NCBI GenBank assembly: GCA_017853885.1
Contig: JAFMIR010000003.1
Span: forward strand, 1 to 64,000
DNA length: 64,000 nt
Direction: 5' to 3'
Origin: Prosthecobacter sp.
GTDB taxonomy: Bacteria > Verrucomicrobiota > Verrucomicrobiia > Verrucomicrobiales > Verrucomicrobiaceae
In this document: in pieces, positions 26,557 to 35,240 of the stretch
Layout of the letters: every line of letters begins with the position of its first letter
Numbering within the stretch: the stretch's first letter is position 1
The notes under the pieces: generated by a model
Databases searched by the model: none
What the model was told of the DNA's origin: nothing
Seen by the model: the letters and a program-made list of their open reading frames with translations, nothing else
Position numbers and translations under genes: made by a program

Positions 26557-26576
26557 CTTGTGAAATTTTTCACAAG
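26557..26576. promoter_or_regulatory. CRP-type palindromic operator upstream of actA
   Basis: CTTGTGAAATTTTTCACAAG is a perfect 9-2-9 inverted repeat containing TGTGA-N6-TCACA, the CRP/FNR-superfamily half-site arrangement. It ends 20 bp before the actA start codon, so a bound protein would probably block or, less likely, position RNA polymerase. The central 18 bp recur exactly upstream of nuoJ (53759-53778). The remainder of the 245-bp gap before it shows nothing clear. Confidence 0.75.
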
Positions 26577-26596
26577 CTCTCTCTTGACCGTCATTT

Positions 26597-27403
26597 ATGG
26601 GCAACTTTTTTCCGCGCTGGACCAACTGGCTTCCCCTCAAGGTAGGCATCGCTGTCGTGTTCATTGCTCTGGGTGTGAGCATAGGCGTCGCTTACTACTT
26701 CACCCCGAAATATACCCGGGTTGGCTATGAGCCGACGCAGCCGGTCCCTTTTTCACACAAAATCCATGCTGGCCAACTCGGTTTGGACTGCCGCATCTGC
26801 CATAGCTTTGGCGAGGCTTCCGGCCACTCCAACGTGCCAACTAACCAAACTTGTTTTAACTGCCATGGCCAAGGAAAAGGGGGGATCCGTGCGGCCTCTC
26901 CGAAGCTGGAACTGGTGCAAAAAGCCCACCAAACGGGCCAATCCATTCCTTGGGTCAAGGTCCACAAAGCACCGGACTACGTTTACTTTAACCATAGCGC
27001 CCACGTGAACCGCGGTGTGTCCTGTGTATCCTGCCATGGCAAGGTGAATGAAATGGAAGTTGTCCGTCATGACCAGCCGCAGTCGATGGGATGGTGTTTG
27101 GACTGCCACCGCAACCCGGAGAAGAACCTCCGCCCGCTCGATCACATCACCAACCTTAATTTCAAGCCTTCCGACCTCAAGCGAGCCGATTTTTACAAGG
27201 GGCTTCTCGATAAGAAAGTGCCTTCAGGCGAAATTGCTGAGGTGATTGGCGGAAAAGGAGCAAAGGCGGACGACTTGGACGCTCTGGTGAACCTCGCGGA
27301 GAAGACTTTCGGCAAAGAAGTGACCCAGAAAGAAGTGGGCACGCAGCTCAAGAAGCACTGGCAGATCCAGCCGCCGGAAAACTGCACCGCCTGCCATCGC
27401 TAA
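26597..27403 (+). CDS. actA: Alternative complex III subunit A, pentahaem cytochrome c
   Basis: ActA is the multihaem electron-exit subunit of ACIII, a quinol:acceptor oxidoreductase replacing the bc1 complex. The 268-residue protein has one N-terminal membrane anchor (about 12-35) and five CxxCH haem sites: CRICH at 65-69, CFNCH at 86-90, CVSCH at 143-147, CLDCH at 167-171 and CTACH near the C-terminus. Five haems match characterised ActA. It is the first gene of a long respiratory run and follows the CRP-type palindrome. Confidence 0.95.
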   Translation: MGNFFPRWTNWLPLKVGIAVVFIALGVSIGVAYYFTPKYTRVGYEPTQPVPFSHKIHAGQLGLDCRICHSFGEASGHSNVPTNQTCFNCHGQGKGGIRAASPKLELVQKAHQTGQSIPWVKVHKAPDYVYFNHSAHVNRGVSCVSCHGKVNEMEVVRHDQPQSMGWCLDCHRNPEKNLRPLDHITNLNFKPSDLKRADFYKGLLDKKVPSGEIAEVIGGKGAKADDLDALVNLAEKTFGKEVTQKEVGTQLKKHWQIQPPENCTACHR

Positions 27404-27430
27404 CCCCGCGCCCCCACCTTTCCCCGACAC

Positions 27431-30400
27431 ATGAAACGCAATTGGATTCATCCCGAGGAGCCGCAGAACGCGAAGCGCTACTGGCGCAGCACGGCCGAGC
27501 TCGAGCGTCGTGAGAGCTTTTTGAAGAACCTTGGCCGCGAGTTCCCCGCGGGCGACACCCTCACGCCGGAAGAGGCCGAAAACGGCCGTCGCGACTTTTT
27601 GAAAATCATGGGTGCCAGCGTCGGTCTGATGGGCCTCGCCTCCTGTCGCCGCCCGATCACGACCATCCTGCCCTACACGCAGCATGTCGAGTGGATGGTC
27701 CCTGGCAAGCCGGTGCTCTTTGCCACCACGATGCCCCGCTGCGGCGGTGCAACCCCCCTTGTGGTGACCGTGCATGAAGGCCGCCCCACGCATCTGTCAG
27801 GCAACCCCCTCCACCCCCTCGGTGGCGGCATTGATTCCTTTGCGCAGGCTTCGGTGCTCGATCTTTACGACCCGGACCGCTCCCAGAAGCCCCTCGGCGC
27901 TGGCAAAGCCATCTCCTGGGCCAAGGCGAACGAGCTGATCGCGGCGGCTGCGGCTGATGCGAAGAAGTCCTCCGGTGCCGGTTTGGGCATCGTCGTGGGT
28001 GCGACGACCTCCCCGACCTACCTCCGCCTGCTCGGCGAGATAAAGACTGCTTTCCCGCAGGCCAAATTGTATGGCTATGAAGCCGTCGGCGGTGACGCTC
28101 AAGCGGTGAATAAGGAAGTCCTCGGAGCCGGTGTGAAGCCCTTCGTGAAATTCAGCAAGGCGATGCGCATCTTGGCGCTCGATTGCGACTTCCTCGGCGT
28201 CGATCCGGTCGCGGGCGAGCCGATCAAGGAATTCACCAAGCATCGTGCGAAGGAAACGAAGGCGGCGGAGAACGACATGAACCGTCTCTACGTCCTCGAA
28301 AACCGCTACACCCTCACCGGTGGCATGGCGGACCATCGCAAGGCCATCCCGGCGGCCCTCATCCCAGCCGCGGCCGCCCTCATCGCCGAGCAGCTCGGTG
28401 ATGCCTCCGGTAAGGCGCTCGCCGCCTCCGCCCCGCAGGCGCTGAAAGACTGGATTGCCCCCGCCGTCCGTGATTTGATTGACAACAAAGGCACCGCCGT
28501 CGTGCTGGCGGGTTCCCGCTGCTCTGCTGAGGTCCACGCCCTCGTCGCCAGCATCAACAACGCTCTTGGTGCTTACGGCTCCGCCATCGACCTCCTCCAA
28601 GAGGCTCCGAAGCCCGACATGGGCGACTTTGCCGCCCTCCAAGCGGATGTCTCCGGCGGTCAGCTCAAGACACTCGTCTCCCTGACGCCCGCCAGCCTCT
28701 TCTATGATGCGCCGGATGCCGCCGCCTTTGCGAAACTGATCACCGAAAAGGGTGTGAAGCTCGTCCACGTGGGCTCTCTGCTGAATTCGACCGCTCTCCA
28801 CGCCGCGGTGCACATTCCCGCCGCGCACTACCTCGAAGCCTGGGGTGATGTTCGTGCTGCCGATGGCTCCTACTCCATCGTTCAGCCAATGATCGCGCCA
28901 CTCTATGATGGGGCCAGTGAGAATGATGTGCTCCTGGCCCTTCTCGGTCGCAAGAAGCTCGGCCCGGCTGAAAAGCCGGCCGATGGTGCCGCGCCTGCTG
29001 AAGACGCCGGTTACACCGCCGTGCGTGATACCTTTGCCCAGGTCGCCGGTGGCCTCGACGAGTCAAAGTGGAACTTCACCCTTCGCGACGGTTTCTTGAA
29101 AGGCTCCGCCTATGCCCGTGCGAACGCCAGCGTGAACGCCGCAGCGGCTGGCACGATCGTTTCTAAGGCCAAAGCCGGCGCGTCGCCCTCCGATGAGGCC
29201 ATTGAGGTCGTTTTGGTGCCTTCCTCCGGGGTTTACGATGGTCGCTACATCAACAACGCTTGGCTTCAGGAAGCGCCTGATCCGATCACCAAGTTGACGT
29301 GGGAAAACGCCGCTTGGGTCGGCTCCGCCACCTTCAAGCGTCTTGGTCTCGAAGATGGCCAGCATATTGCCATCCGCGCCAACGGCGTGGAGATCGAAAT
29401 CCCGGCCATCGAGGCTCCAGGCCATGTTTCCAATTCCATCACCATCCCGCTGGGTTACGGACAAAACAATGTCGGCACCGTCGGTGGCGAAAAAGGTGTG
29501 AACGGCTACGTCATGCGCCGCCTGCCCGGCCAGTTCGTGATCAGCGGCGCGAAGGTCGAGGTGCTTGGCACCGTCGCCGAACTCGCCATCACGCAAACAC
29601 AGAACACCATGGAAGGCCGCGCGGTCTATCGCGAAGGCACCTTGGAGACTTTCAACAAGGACACGGAGTTCGCCCAGAAGACCGGCATGGACTCCCACAT
29701 CCCGGAGAACATTTCCTTTTACAAAGGCCAGGTCGGCAAGAAAGACACCGAAAATCCGGATGGCTTCGACTACGAGACCAAGCACCAATGGGGCATGTCC
29801 ATCGACCTCAGCAAGTGCATCGGGTGCACCGCCTGCATCGTCGCCTGCCAGAGCGAGAACAACATACCCGTCGTCGGCAAGAACCAAGTGCGCAAAGGTC
29901 GCCTCATGCAGTGGATTCGCATGGATCGCTACTTCGCCGTGGCTAAGACCGGCATCAACAATGTCGCGCAGGAGTCCACCTGGGCGGAAGATAATCCGAC
30001 GCCCGAGCAGCTCGAAAACGCCGAGATGGTTCACCAGCCGCTGGCCTGCCAGCAGTGCGAGGCCGCCCCGTGCGAAACCGTCTGCCCCGTGAACGCCACC
30101 GTCCACACCGACGACGGCCTCAACGCGATGGCTTACAACCGCTGCATCGGCACCCGTTATTGCGCGAACAACTGCCCGTATACCGCCCGCCGCTTCAACT
30201 GGTTCGACTACAACAAGCGCAATCCGCTCGTCGAGACCGAGAAGCTCGGCATCAAGGCCAATAACCTCTACTTCGGCCCGCTCGGTGAGAAGAGGGAAGA
30301 CGAAAGCATCCGCCTCCAGCGCAATCCGAACGTCACTGTCCGCATGCGCGGCGTCATGGAGAAGTGCACCTACTGCGTTCAGCGTCTCGAAAGTGCCAAG

Positions 30401-30685
30401 ATCCTCCAGAAGCAGGTCCAGCGTGACTCGAAGAACTTCCGCGTGCCCACCGACAGTGTCAAAACCGCCTGTCAGCAGTCCTGCCCGGCCGATGCCATCG
30501 TGTTTGGCGACCTCGCCGACGCGAAGAGCAGCGTGAACATCGCCAAGGCTTCGCCGCGCAATTATCAAGTGCTCAAGTACATCGGCACCCGCCCCCGCAC
30601 GAGCTACCTAGCCCGCCTGCGCAATCCGAACAAAAACATGCCCGGCGCCGAGAACATCGCCGTGTGGAGCAACAACCAATACTAA
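27431..30685 (+). CDS. actB: Alternative complex III subunit B, molybdopterin-like/iron-sulfur fusion
   Basis: A 1084-residue periplasmic subunit. A Tat-type motif RRDFLKIMGASVGLMG lies near residue 56. Residues about 80-780 resemble the large CISM (molybdopterin oxidoreductase) subunit, which in ACIII carries no cofactor. The C-terminal third has four Cys clusters (CIGCTACIVACQ, CQQCEAAPCETVCP, CIGTRYCANNCP, CTYCVQRL with CQQSCP), giving three [4Fe-4S] and one [3Fe-4S] centre in known ACIII. Fusion of both parts is normal for ActB. Confidence 0.95.
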   Translation: MKRNWIHPEEPQNAKRYWRSTAELERRESFLKNLGREFPAGDTLTPEEAENGRRDFLKIMGASVGLMGLASCRRPITTILPYTQHVEWMVPGKPVLFATTMPRCGGATPLVVTVHEGRPTHLSGNPLHPLGGGIDSFAQASVLDLYDPDRSQKPLGAGKAISWAKANELIAAAAADAKKSSGAGLGIVVGATTSPTYLRLLGEIKTAFPQAKLYGYEAVGGDAQAVNKEVLGAGVKPFVKFSKAMRILALDCDFLGVDPVAGEPIKEFTKHRAKETKAAENDMNRLYVLENRYTLTGGMADHRKAIPAALIPAAAALIAEQLGDASGKALAASAPQALKDWIAPAVRDLIDNKGTAVVLAGSRCSAEVHALVASINNALGAYGSAIDLLQEAPKPDMGDFAALQADVSGGQLKTLVSLTPASLFYDAPDAAAFAKLITEKGVKLVHVGSLLNSTALHAAVHIPAAHYLEAWGDVRAADGSYSIVQPMIAPLYDGASENDVLLALLGRKKLGPAEKPADGAAPAEDAGYTAVRDTFAQVAGGLDESKWNFTLRDGFLKGSAYARANASVNAAAAGTIVSKAKAGASPSDEAIEVVLVPSSGVYDGRYINNAWLQEAPDPITKLTWENAAWVGSATFKRLGLEDGQHIAIRANGVEIEIPAIEAPGHVSNSITIPLGYGQNNVGTVGGEKGVNGYVMRRLPGQFVISGAKVEVLGTVAELAITQTQNTMEGRAVYREGTLETFNKDTEFAQKTGMDSHIPENISFYKGQVGKKDTENPDGFDYETKHQWGMSIDLSKCIGCTACIVACQSENNIPVVGKNQVRKGRLMQWIRMDRYFAVAKTGINNVAQESTWAEDNPTPEQLENAEMVHQPLACQQCEAAPCETVCPVNATVHTDDGLNAMAYNRCIGTRYCANNCPYTARRFNWFDYNKRNPLVETEKLGIKANNLYFGPLGEKREDESIRLQRNPNVTVRMRGVMEKCTYCVQRLESAKILQKQVQRDSKNFRVPTDSVKTACQQSCPADAIVFGDLADAKSSVNIAKASPRNYQVLKYIGTRPRTSYLARLRNPNKNMPGAENIAVWSNNQY

Positions 30686-30694
30686 TCTCGTCGC

Positions 30695-32152
30695 ATGGAA
30701 GCTTCAGCCTCGAACACACCGCGCATCCTCGACCGCGAGCCGCTGGTTCTGAACAACCGGTCCTACTCGTGGATCACGAACCGCATCTGCGGCATCGTGG
30801 AAAACAAGCAGCCTGCCCTTTGGTGGATCCTGTTTGTGCCTTCCGTGCTGCTCACCGGATTGATGGTGTTCTGCTTTGCCTATCTCATCAGCACTGGTGT
30901 TGGTGTCTGGGGTCAGAAACAGCCGGTCGCCTGGGCGTGGGATATCACGAACTTCGTGTTTTGGATCGGTATCGGTCACGCTGGCACGCTCATTTCGGCC
31001 ATTTTGTTCCTGACCCGTCAGAAGTGGCGCACGTCCGTAAACCGCGCCGCTGAGGCCATGACGATTTTCGCCGTGATGTGCGCCGGTCTCTTTCCGGCCT
31101 TCCACGTTGGCCGTGTGTGGATGGTTTGGTTCCTCGCTCCGATCCCAAACGCCAACGCGATTTGGCAGAACTTCAAATCCCCACTGCTTTGGGACGTGTT
31201 CGCTGTTTCGACGTATTTCAGTGTCTCGCTTGTGTTTTGGTTCCTTGGCCTTGTGCCGGACTTGGCCACGCTGCGGGATCGTTGCCGCCCAGGTTTGAAA
31301 AAATTCTTCTATGGCCTCTTTGCTCTCGGCTGGCGCGGTGGCAACCGTCACTGGAGTCACTATGAGACGGCCTATATGCTCCTCGCGGCTCTTTCGACCC
31401 CGCTGGTGCTCTCCGTGCATTCCGTCGTTTCCTTCGACTTCGCCACCTCGGTAGTTCCAGGTTGGCACACGACCATCTTTCCCCCTTACTTCGTGGCTGG
31501 TGCCATTTTCGGGGGGTTTGCCATGGTGCTCACGCTCATGATCCCAGTGCGCCGCATCTACGGCCTCGATGATCTGCTCACGCCAAAGCACGTCGATAAC
31601 ATGGCGAAGATCATCCTGCTCACTGGCACGATCGTCGGTTATGCATACTGCATGGAGCTCTTCATGGCCTACTACAGCGCCAATCCGTATGAAGCCGCCG
31701 CTTTCACGCTCCGAGGTCTCACCGGGCCATCCATCTGGGCTTACGCCTTGATGTTCAGCTTCAACGTATTCGCCCCGCAGCTTTTCTGGTATCGTCCCTT
31801 CCGCCACAACATGTGGGTTGTGATGTTCGTCTGCATGTGCGTGAACATGGGCATGTGGTATGAGCGTTACGTGATCATCGCCACCACCCTGGAGCGTCAC
31901 ATGACACCGGGTTCTTGGGGCGAATACAGTGCCACTTGGGTCGATCAGTGGACCTTCGTTGGCACCTTCGGCTTCTTCATGATGCTGTTCCTGTTGTTCC
32001 TGCGCTTCCTGCCTGTCATCGCCATTGGCGAAGTCAAGGGCGTGCTGCCGCAGTCTGACCCCCACTTTGATGATCATGCCGAGAAGGGCATTCAAGAGGA
32101 AGACCTCATGGCCTATCCTGACCGTCACGTCGCCAAACCCATTGCCGCTTAA
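30695..32152 (+). CDS. actC: Alternative complex III subunit C, NrfD/PsrC-type quinol-binding membrane protein
   Basis: A 485-residue protein with about ten membrane helices of the NrfD/PolysulfideReductase-C family. In ACIII structures ActC holds the quinol-oxidation site on the periplasmic side next to the ActB Fe-S chain. Helix-rich stretches such as [18 protein letters not shown] and [14 protein letters not shown] match the family. It begins 9 bp after actB. Confidence 0.94.
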   Translation: MEASASNTPRILDREPLVLNNRSYSWITNRICGIVENKQPALWWILFVPSVLLTGLMVFCFAYLISTGVGVWGQKQPVAWAWDITNFVFWIGIGHAGTLISAILFLTRQKWRTSVNRAAEAMTIFAVMCAGLFPAFHVGRVWMVWFLAPIPNANAIWQNFKSPLLWDVFAVSTYFSVSLVFWFLGLVPDLATLRDRCRPGLKKFFYGLFALGWRGGNRHWSHYETAYMLLAALSTPLVLSVHSVVSFDFATSVVPGWHTTIFPPYFVAGAIFGGFAMVLTLMIPVRRIYGLDDLLTPKHVDNMAKIILLTGTIVGYAYCMELFMAYYSANPYEAAAFTLRGLTGPSIWAYALMFSFNVFAPQLFWYRPFRHNMWVVMFVCMCVNMGMWYERYVIIATTLERHMTPGSWGEYSATWVDQWTFVGTFGFFMMLFLLFLRFLPVIAIGEVKGVLPQSDPHFDDHAEKGIQEEDLMAYPDRHVAKPIAA

Positions 32153-32172
32153 TTTCACCCCTGCACCTGACT

Positions 32173-32772
32173 GTGAGCACCACCCTCAAACGAGTACACG
32201 GCTACCTGGCGGAGTTTGACAATGTCCAGGACCTTTACCATGCTGCCGAGCACGTGCGCGACGCCGGCTACAACCGCTGGGATGTGCATTCGCCCTTCCC
32301 CATCCACGGCATGGACAAGGCCATGGGCAATCCTCGCTCCAACCTGCCGAAGTTGGTCTTCTGCGGCGGCATCACTGGTACCACGGTGGCTTTCATTCTT
32401 CAGACCGTTACTCAGACCAACTTTTGGAGCAGCCTCGGCCTCGGCTTTTTGCAGGAGATCGTCGAGACCTACCCGACCGTTGTTCAGGCCAAGCCGACCG
32501 ACATTTGGACTCTGCCGGCTTTCTTCCCGGTGATGTTTGAGCTCACCATCCTATTCTCCGCCTTCACCACCCTCTTCGGGCTGCTCGCTCTCATGGGCCT
32601 GCCGCGCTGGAATCATCCTCTCTTTGCCTCCAAGCGTTTCGCGAAGTTCTCCGACGATAGTTTCTTCGTCTGCATCGAGGCTCGCGATCCGAAATTCAGC
32701 CAAGATGGAACCAAGGCTCTTCTCGAGAAGATTGGTGGCAAGAACATCGAACTTGTGGAGGACGAAATTTAA
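32173..32772 (+). CDS. actD: Alternative complex III subunit D
   Basis: A 199-residue ActD (DUF3341) protein with a GTG start. The N-terminal soluble part (GYLAEFDNVQDLYHAAEHVRDAGYNRWDVHSPFPIHGMD) is the characteristic DUF3341 opening, followed by two membrane helices (about 55-75 and 110-140). It stabilises ACIII; no cofactor is expected. Confidence 0.93.
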   Translation: MSTTLKRVHGYLAEFDNVQDLYHAAEHVRDAGYNRWDVHSPFPIHGMDKAMGNPRSNLPKLVFCGGITGTTVAFILQTVTQTNFWSSLGLGFLQEIVETYPTVVQAKPTDIWTLPAFFPVMFELTILFSAFTTLFGLLALMGLPRWNHPLFASKRFAKFSDDSFFVCIEARDPKFSQDGTKALLEKIGGKNIELVEDEI

Positions 32773-32792
32773 GCCCCGGCTGCCCTACGACC

Positions 32793-33470
32793 ATGAAGTA
32801 CTTCTTCCTCAGCTACCTTTTTATCGGTGCCATCATCGTCAGCGCCTTCGGTTTTCGTGGCTCCAAGTCCGAACTGCCACCCATTGAAGTCTTTGACGAC
32901 ATGGACCATCAGGCCAAGCTCAAGTATCAGGCTGCCAGCGAGTTCTTTGCCGATGGTCGCGGTGCGCGTCTGCCTGTGAAGGGCACGGTGCCCATGGGCT
33001 TCGAAATTCCGGCCAAGCCGGCCGCCAACGGCGAAAAGCCGACTCGCTTCGCTTTTACGAATGGTCTCAGCTACTACCAAACAGGCAAAATCGGCGATTT
33101 CTATGGTGATGGCCTTCCCACGGAGATCACCAGCGACCCATTGGTTTACAATGAAGCCTTCTTGAAGCGTGGCGAGCAGCGTTACGGCATCCACTGTGCT
33201 GTGTGCCATGGTGCCAGCGCCAATGGCAAGGGCATCACCTCGAAATTCGGCATCATGACCGCGTTCAATTTCCAGCAAGTAGGTAATACGGACCCGGCCA
33301 ACGCCGCTGCCTTTCGCGCTGATGGAGCGATCTTCGACGTCATCACCAACGGCAAAGGCCTCATGGGTGGCTACGGCGGAAATATCACCCTCCGTGACCG
33401 CTGGGCCATCGTCGCCTACATCCGCGCCCTTCAGCAGGCCGCCAAGGACAGCGGAGCCACCCTTCAATAA
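32793..33470 (+). CDS. actE: Alternative complex III subunit E, monohaem cytochrome c
   Basis: A 225-residue membrane-anchored cytochrome c. A hydrophobic N-terminus (YFFLSYLFIGAIIVSAFGF) anchors it; one haem site CAVCH lies at residues 135-139, and the C-terminal helix RWAIVAYIRALQQA is typical of class I cytochromes. In ACIII, ActE relays electrons from ActA towards the oxidase. Confidence 0.93.
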   Translation: MKYFFLSYLFIGAIIVSAFGFRGSKSELPPIEVFDDMDHQAKLKYQAASEFFADGRGARLPVKGTVPMGFEIPAKPAANGEKPTRFAFTNGLSYYQTGKIGDFYGDGLPTEITSDPLVYNEAFLKRGEQRYGIHCAVCHGASANGKGITSKFGIMTAFNFQQVGNTDPANAAAFRADGAIFDVITNGKGLMGGYGGNITLRDRWAIVAYIRALQQAAKDSGATLQ

Positions 33471-33491
33471 CGGTATCACACGAATTCCGGC

Positions 33492-34814
33492 ATGAGTCAC
33501 CACCTCTCTTTCAACGATCTGCCTCAGGGCGGTGAAAAGTTCGAACCCGCCAAGGGCGGCAAGCTCATCGGGGCGCTAGGCCTTGTTGGCCTGCTCGGTC
33601 TGGCCGCCTCCACGTTCTTCTTCTTAAAGAATACCGACACTTTTGCCTACTCTTGGCTCTTCGCGATCTTCTTCACCTTCACTTTCTGTGTTGGTGGGGT
33701 CTTCTGGATCATGCTCCATGCCGCTTCGAACTCGAGTTGGGGCGTCGCCATCCGCCGATTGTGGGAAAACCTCGCCAACATGGTCGTGATTCTCGGCCTG
33801 CTCGCCAGCCCGCTTCTCATCCCTGCGGTGAACAAGCACCTTTACGAGTGGATGAACCATCATCGCGATGCCGCGCACCACGCGGCCGAGCATGGCGGTA
33901 GCGTCAAAGAGGCGCTGCACCACATGTCGCACGACAATCCGCACCTGCATATCCTCTACTCAAAGTTCGGTTACCTGAACATCAGCAACCACTTCATTCC
34001 GCCCTTCTCTTGGCAGACACGTTTCGTGCTCTACTTCCTCATCCTCGGCTACATCGCCCGCGTGATGCGCAAGAAGTCCCTCCAGCAAGAGCAGGATGGT
34101 GACATCAAGCACACCATCTCCTCCCGTCAGTTCTCCTGCCGCTGGCTGCTGTTCTTCGCCCTCACCTCCACCTTCGCCGCGGTGGACTGGCTCATGAGCC
34201 TCGACTACTCGTGGTTCTCCACCATGTGGGGCGTGTATATCTTCGCTGGCAGCGCTTGGTCCTCCATGGCGCTCACGATCCTTCTTGTCGCCTGGCTGAA
34301 GAGCCTCGGCTACCTCCAGAAGGTCGTCACCGAGGAGCACTACCACCTGATGGGCAAGCTGCTCTTCGCCTTCACAGTGTTCTGGGCCTACATCGCCTTC
34401 TCGCAGTATTTCCTCATTTGGTATGCCAACATCACCGAGGAAACCCGCTTCTACCTCACCCGTAACACCGAAGGCTGGCGTGGCGTATCGATCTTCATCG
34501 TCGTCGGTCACTTCGTGGCTCCCTTCCTCGCCCTCCTCTCGCAGGCCCGCAAAAAGAAGCCCTACGTCATGGTCTTCGTCTGCCTCTGGGTCATCTTCAT
34601 GCACCTCGTGGACATGTACTGGAACGTCATCCCTGAGCGTGGCCCCTCTCTCGGCATCGGCTGGTGGGTAGACGGCGCTTGGATTCAGGACGTGGCCGCC
34701 CTTCTGGGTGTCTTCGGCACCATGGGCTTCCTCTTCCTCCGCGGCCTGTCCAAATACAGCCTCTATCCGTGGCGCGATCCTCGCCTGATCGAGTCCGTGA
34801 ACGTCGTGAACTGA
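33492..34814 (+). CDS. actF: Alternative complex III subunit F, NrfD-like membrane protein
   Basis: A 440-residue paralogue of ActC with about ten membrane helices. ActF is the second NrfD-type subunit of ACIII and has been suggested to take part in proton movement. Typical elements are SRQFSCRWLLFFALTSTFAAVDWLMSLD, FLIWYANITEET and VDMYWNVIPE near the C-terminus. A His-rich loop (NHHRDAAHHAAEHGG) lies about residues 117-131. Confidence 0.93.
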   Translation: MSHHLSFNDLPQGGEKFEPAKGGKLIGALGLVGLLGLAASTFFFLKNTDTFAYSWLFAIFFTFTFCVGGVFWIMLHAASNSSWGVAIRRLWENLANMVVILGLLASPLLIPAVNKHLYEWMNHHRDAAHHAAEHGGSVKEALHHMSHDNPHLHILYSKFGYLNISNHFIPPFSWQTRFVLYFLILGYIARVMRKKSLQQEQDGDIKHTISSRQFSCRWLLFFALTSTFAAVDWLMSLDYSWFSTMWGVYIFAGSAWSSMALTILLVAWLKSLGYLQKVVTEEHYHLMGKLLFAFTVFWAYIAFSQYFLIWYANITEETRFYLTRNTEGWRGVSIFIVVGHFVAPFLALLSQARKKKPYVMVFVCLWVIFMHLVDMYWNVIPERGPSLGIGWWVDGAWIQDVAALLGVFGTMGFLFLRGLSKYSLYPWRDPRLIESVNVVN

Positions 34815-34837
34815 TGAAGCCCTTTTAGCTTTTCCCC

Positions 34838-35212
34838 ATGTCTTCCCCTGAATCTCCCCCCAAAGCCGGTGCCACCTTCCTGTGGGTGCTCGGAGCCTTC
34901 GCGGGTTTCGCCGTGCTCTTCAGCATCCTCCAGTCCACCGTCACCACGCCGGAAGACCCTCGCGTGCCTGAGCGTCTCGCCGCGAGGGAGGAGATCACCA
35001 AGCTCCAAGAGGCCAATCTGACCGCCATGGGCCTCAAAGACCCCGCGAAGAAGGCGGAAGTCTTCAACAAAGCCCTCACCGCCCTCAAAGCGAAGCCCGT
35101 CGGGGCCAGCACGCAGGTCGTTCCTGGATCGCCCACGCAGTTGAAGCAAGCAGCAGCTGCTGCTCCGGCCACCGCTCCCGCCGCACCGGCTCCTGCCGCT
35201 CCTGCGAAGTAA
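34838..35212 (+). CDS. Small single-pass membrane protein in the ACIII operon (ActG position)
   Basis: A 124-residue protein between actF and the CcoN-like gene. One membrane helix (FLWVLGAFAGFAVLFSIL, about 10-28) is followed by a charged helical region and an Ala/Pro tail. Some ACIII complexes contain a small seventh subunit, ActG, at this location, but I cannot establish homology from sequence alone. Confidence 0.7.
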   Translation: MSSPESPPKAGATFLWVLGAFAGFAVLFSILQSTVTTPEDPRVPERLAAREEITKLQEANLTAMGLKDPAKKAEVFNKALTALKAKPVGASTQVVPGSPTQLKQAAAAAPATAPAAPAPAAPAK

Positions 35213-35240
35213 TCGTCACGCCGCCCTTTTCCCACTCGAT

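Noticed and set aside
30704..32158. 484-codon minus-strand frame opposite actC
   Set aside because: Low-complexity charged translation typical of an antisense shadow; actC carries clear family motifs.
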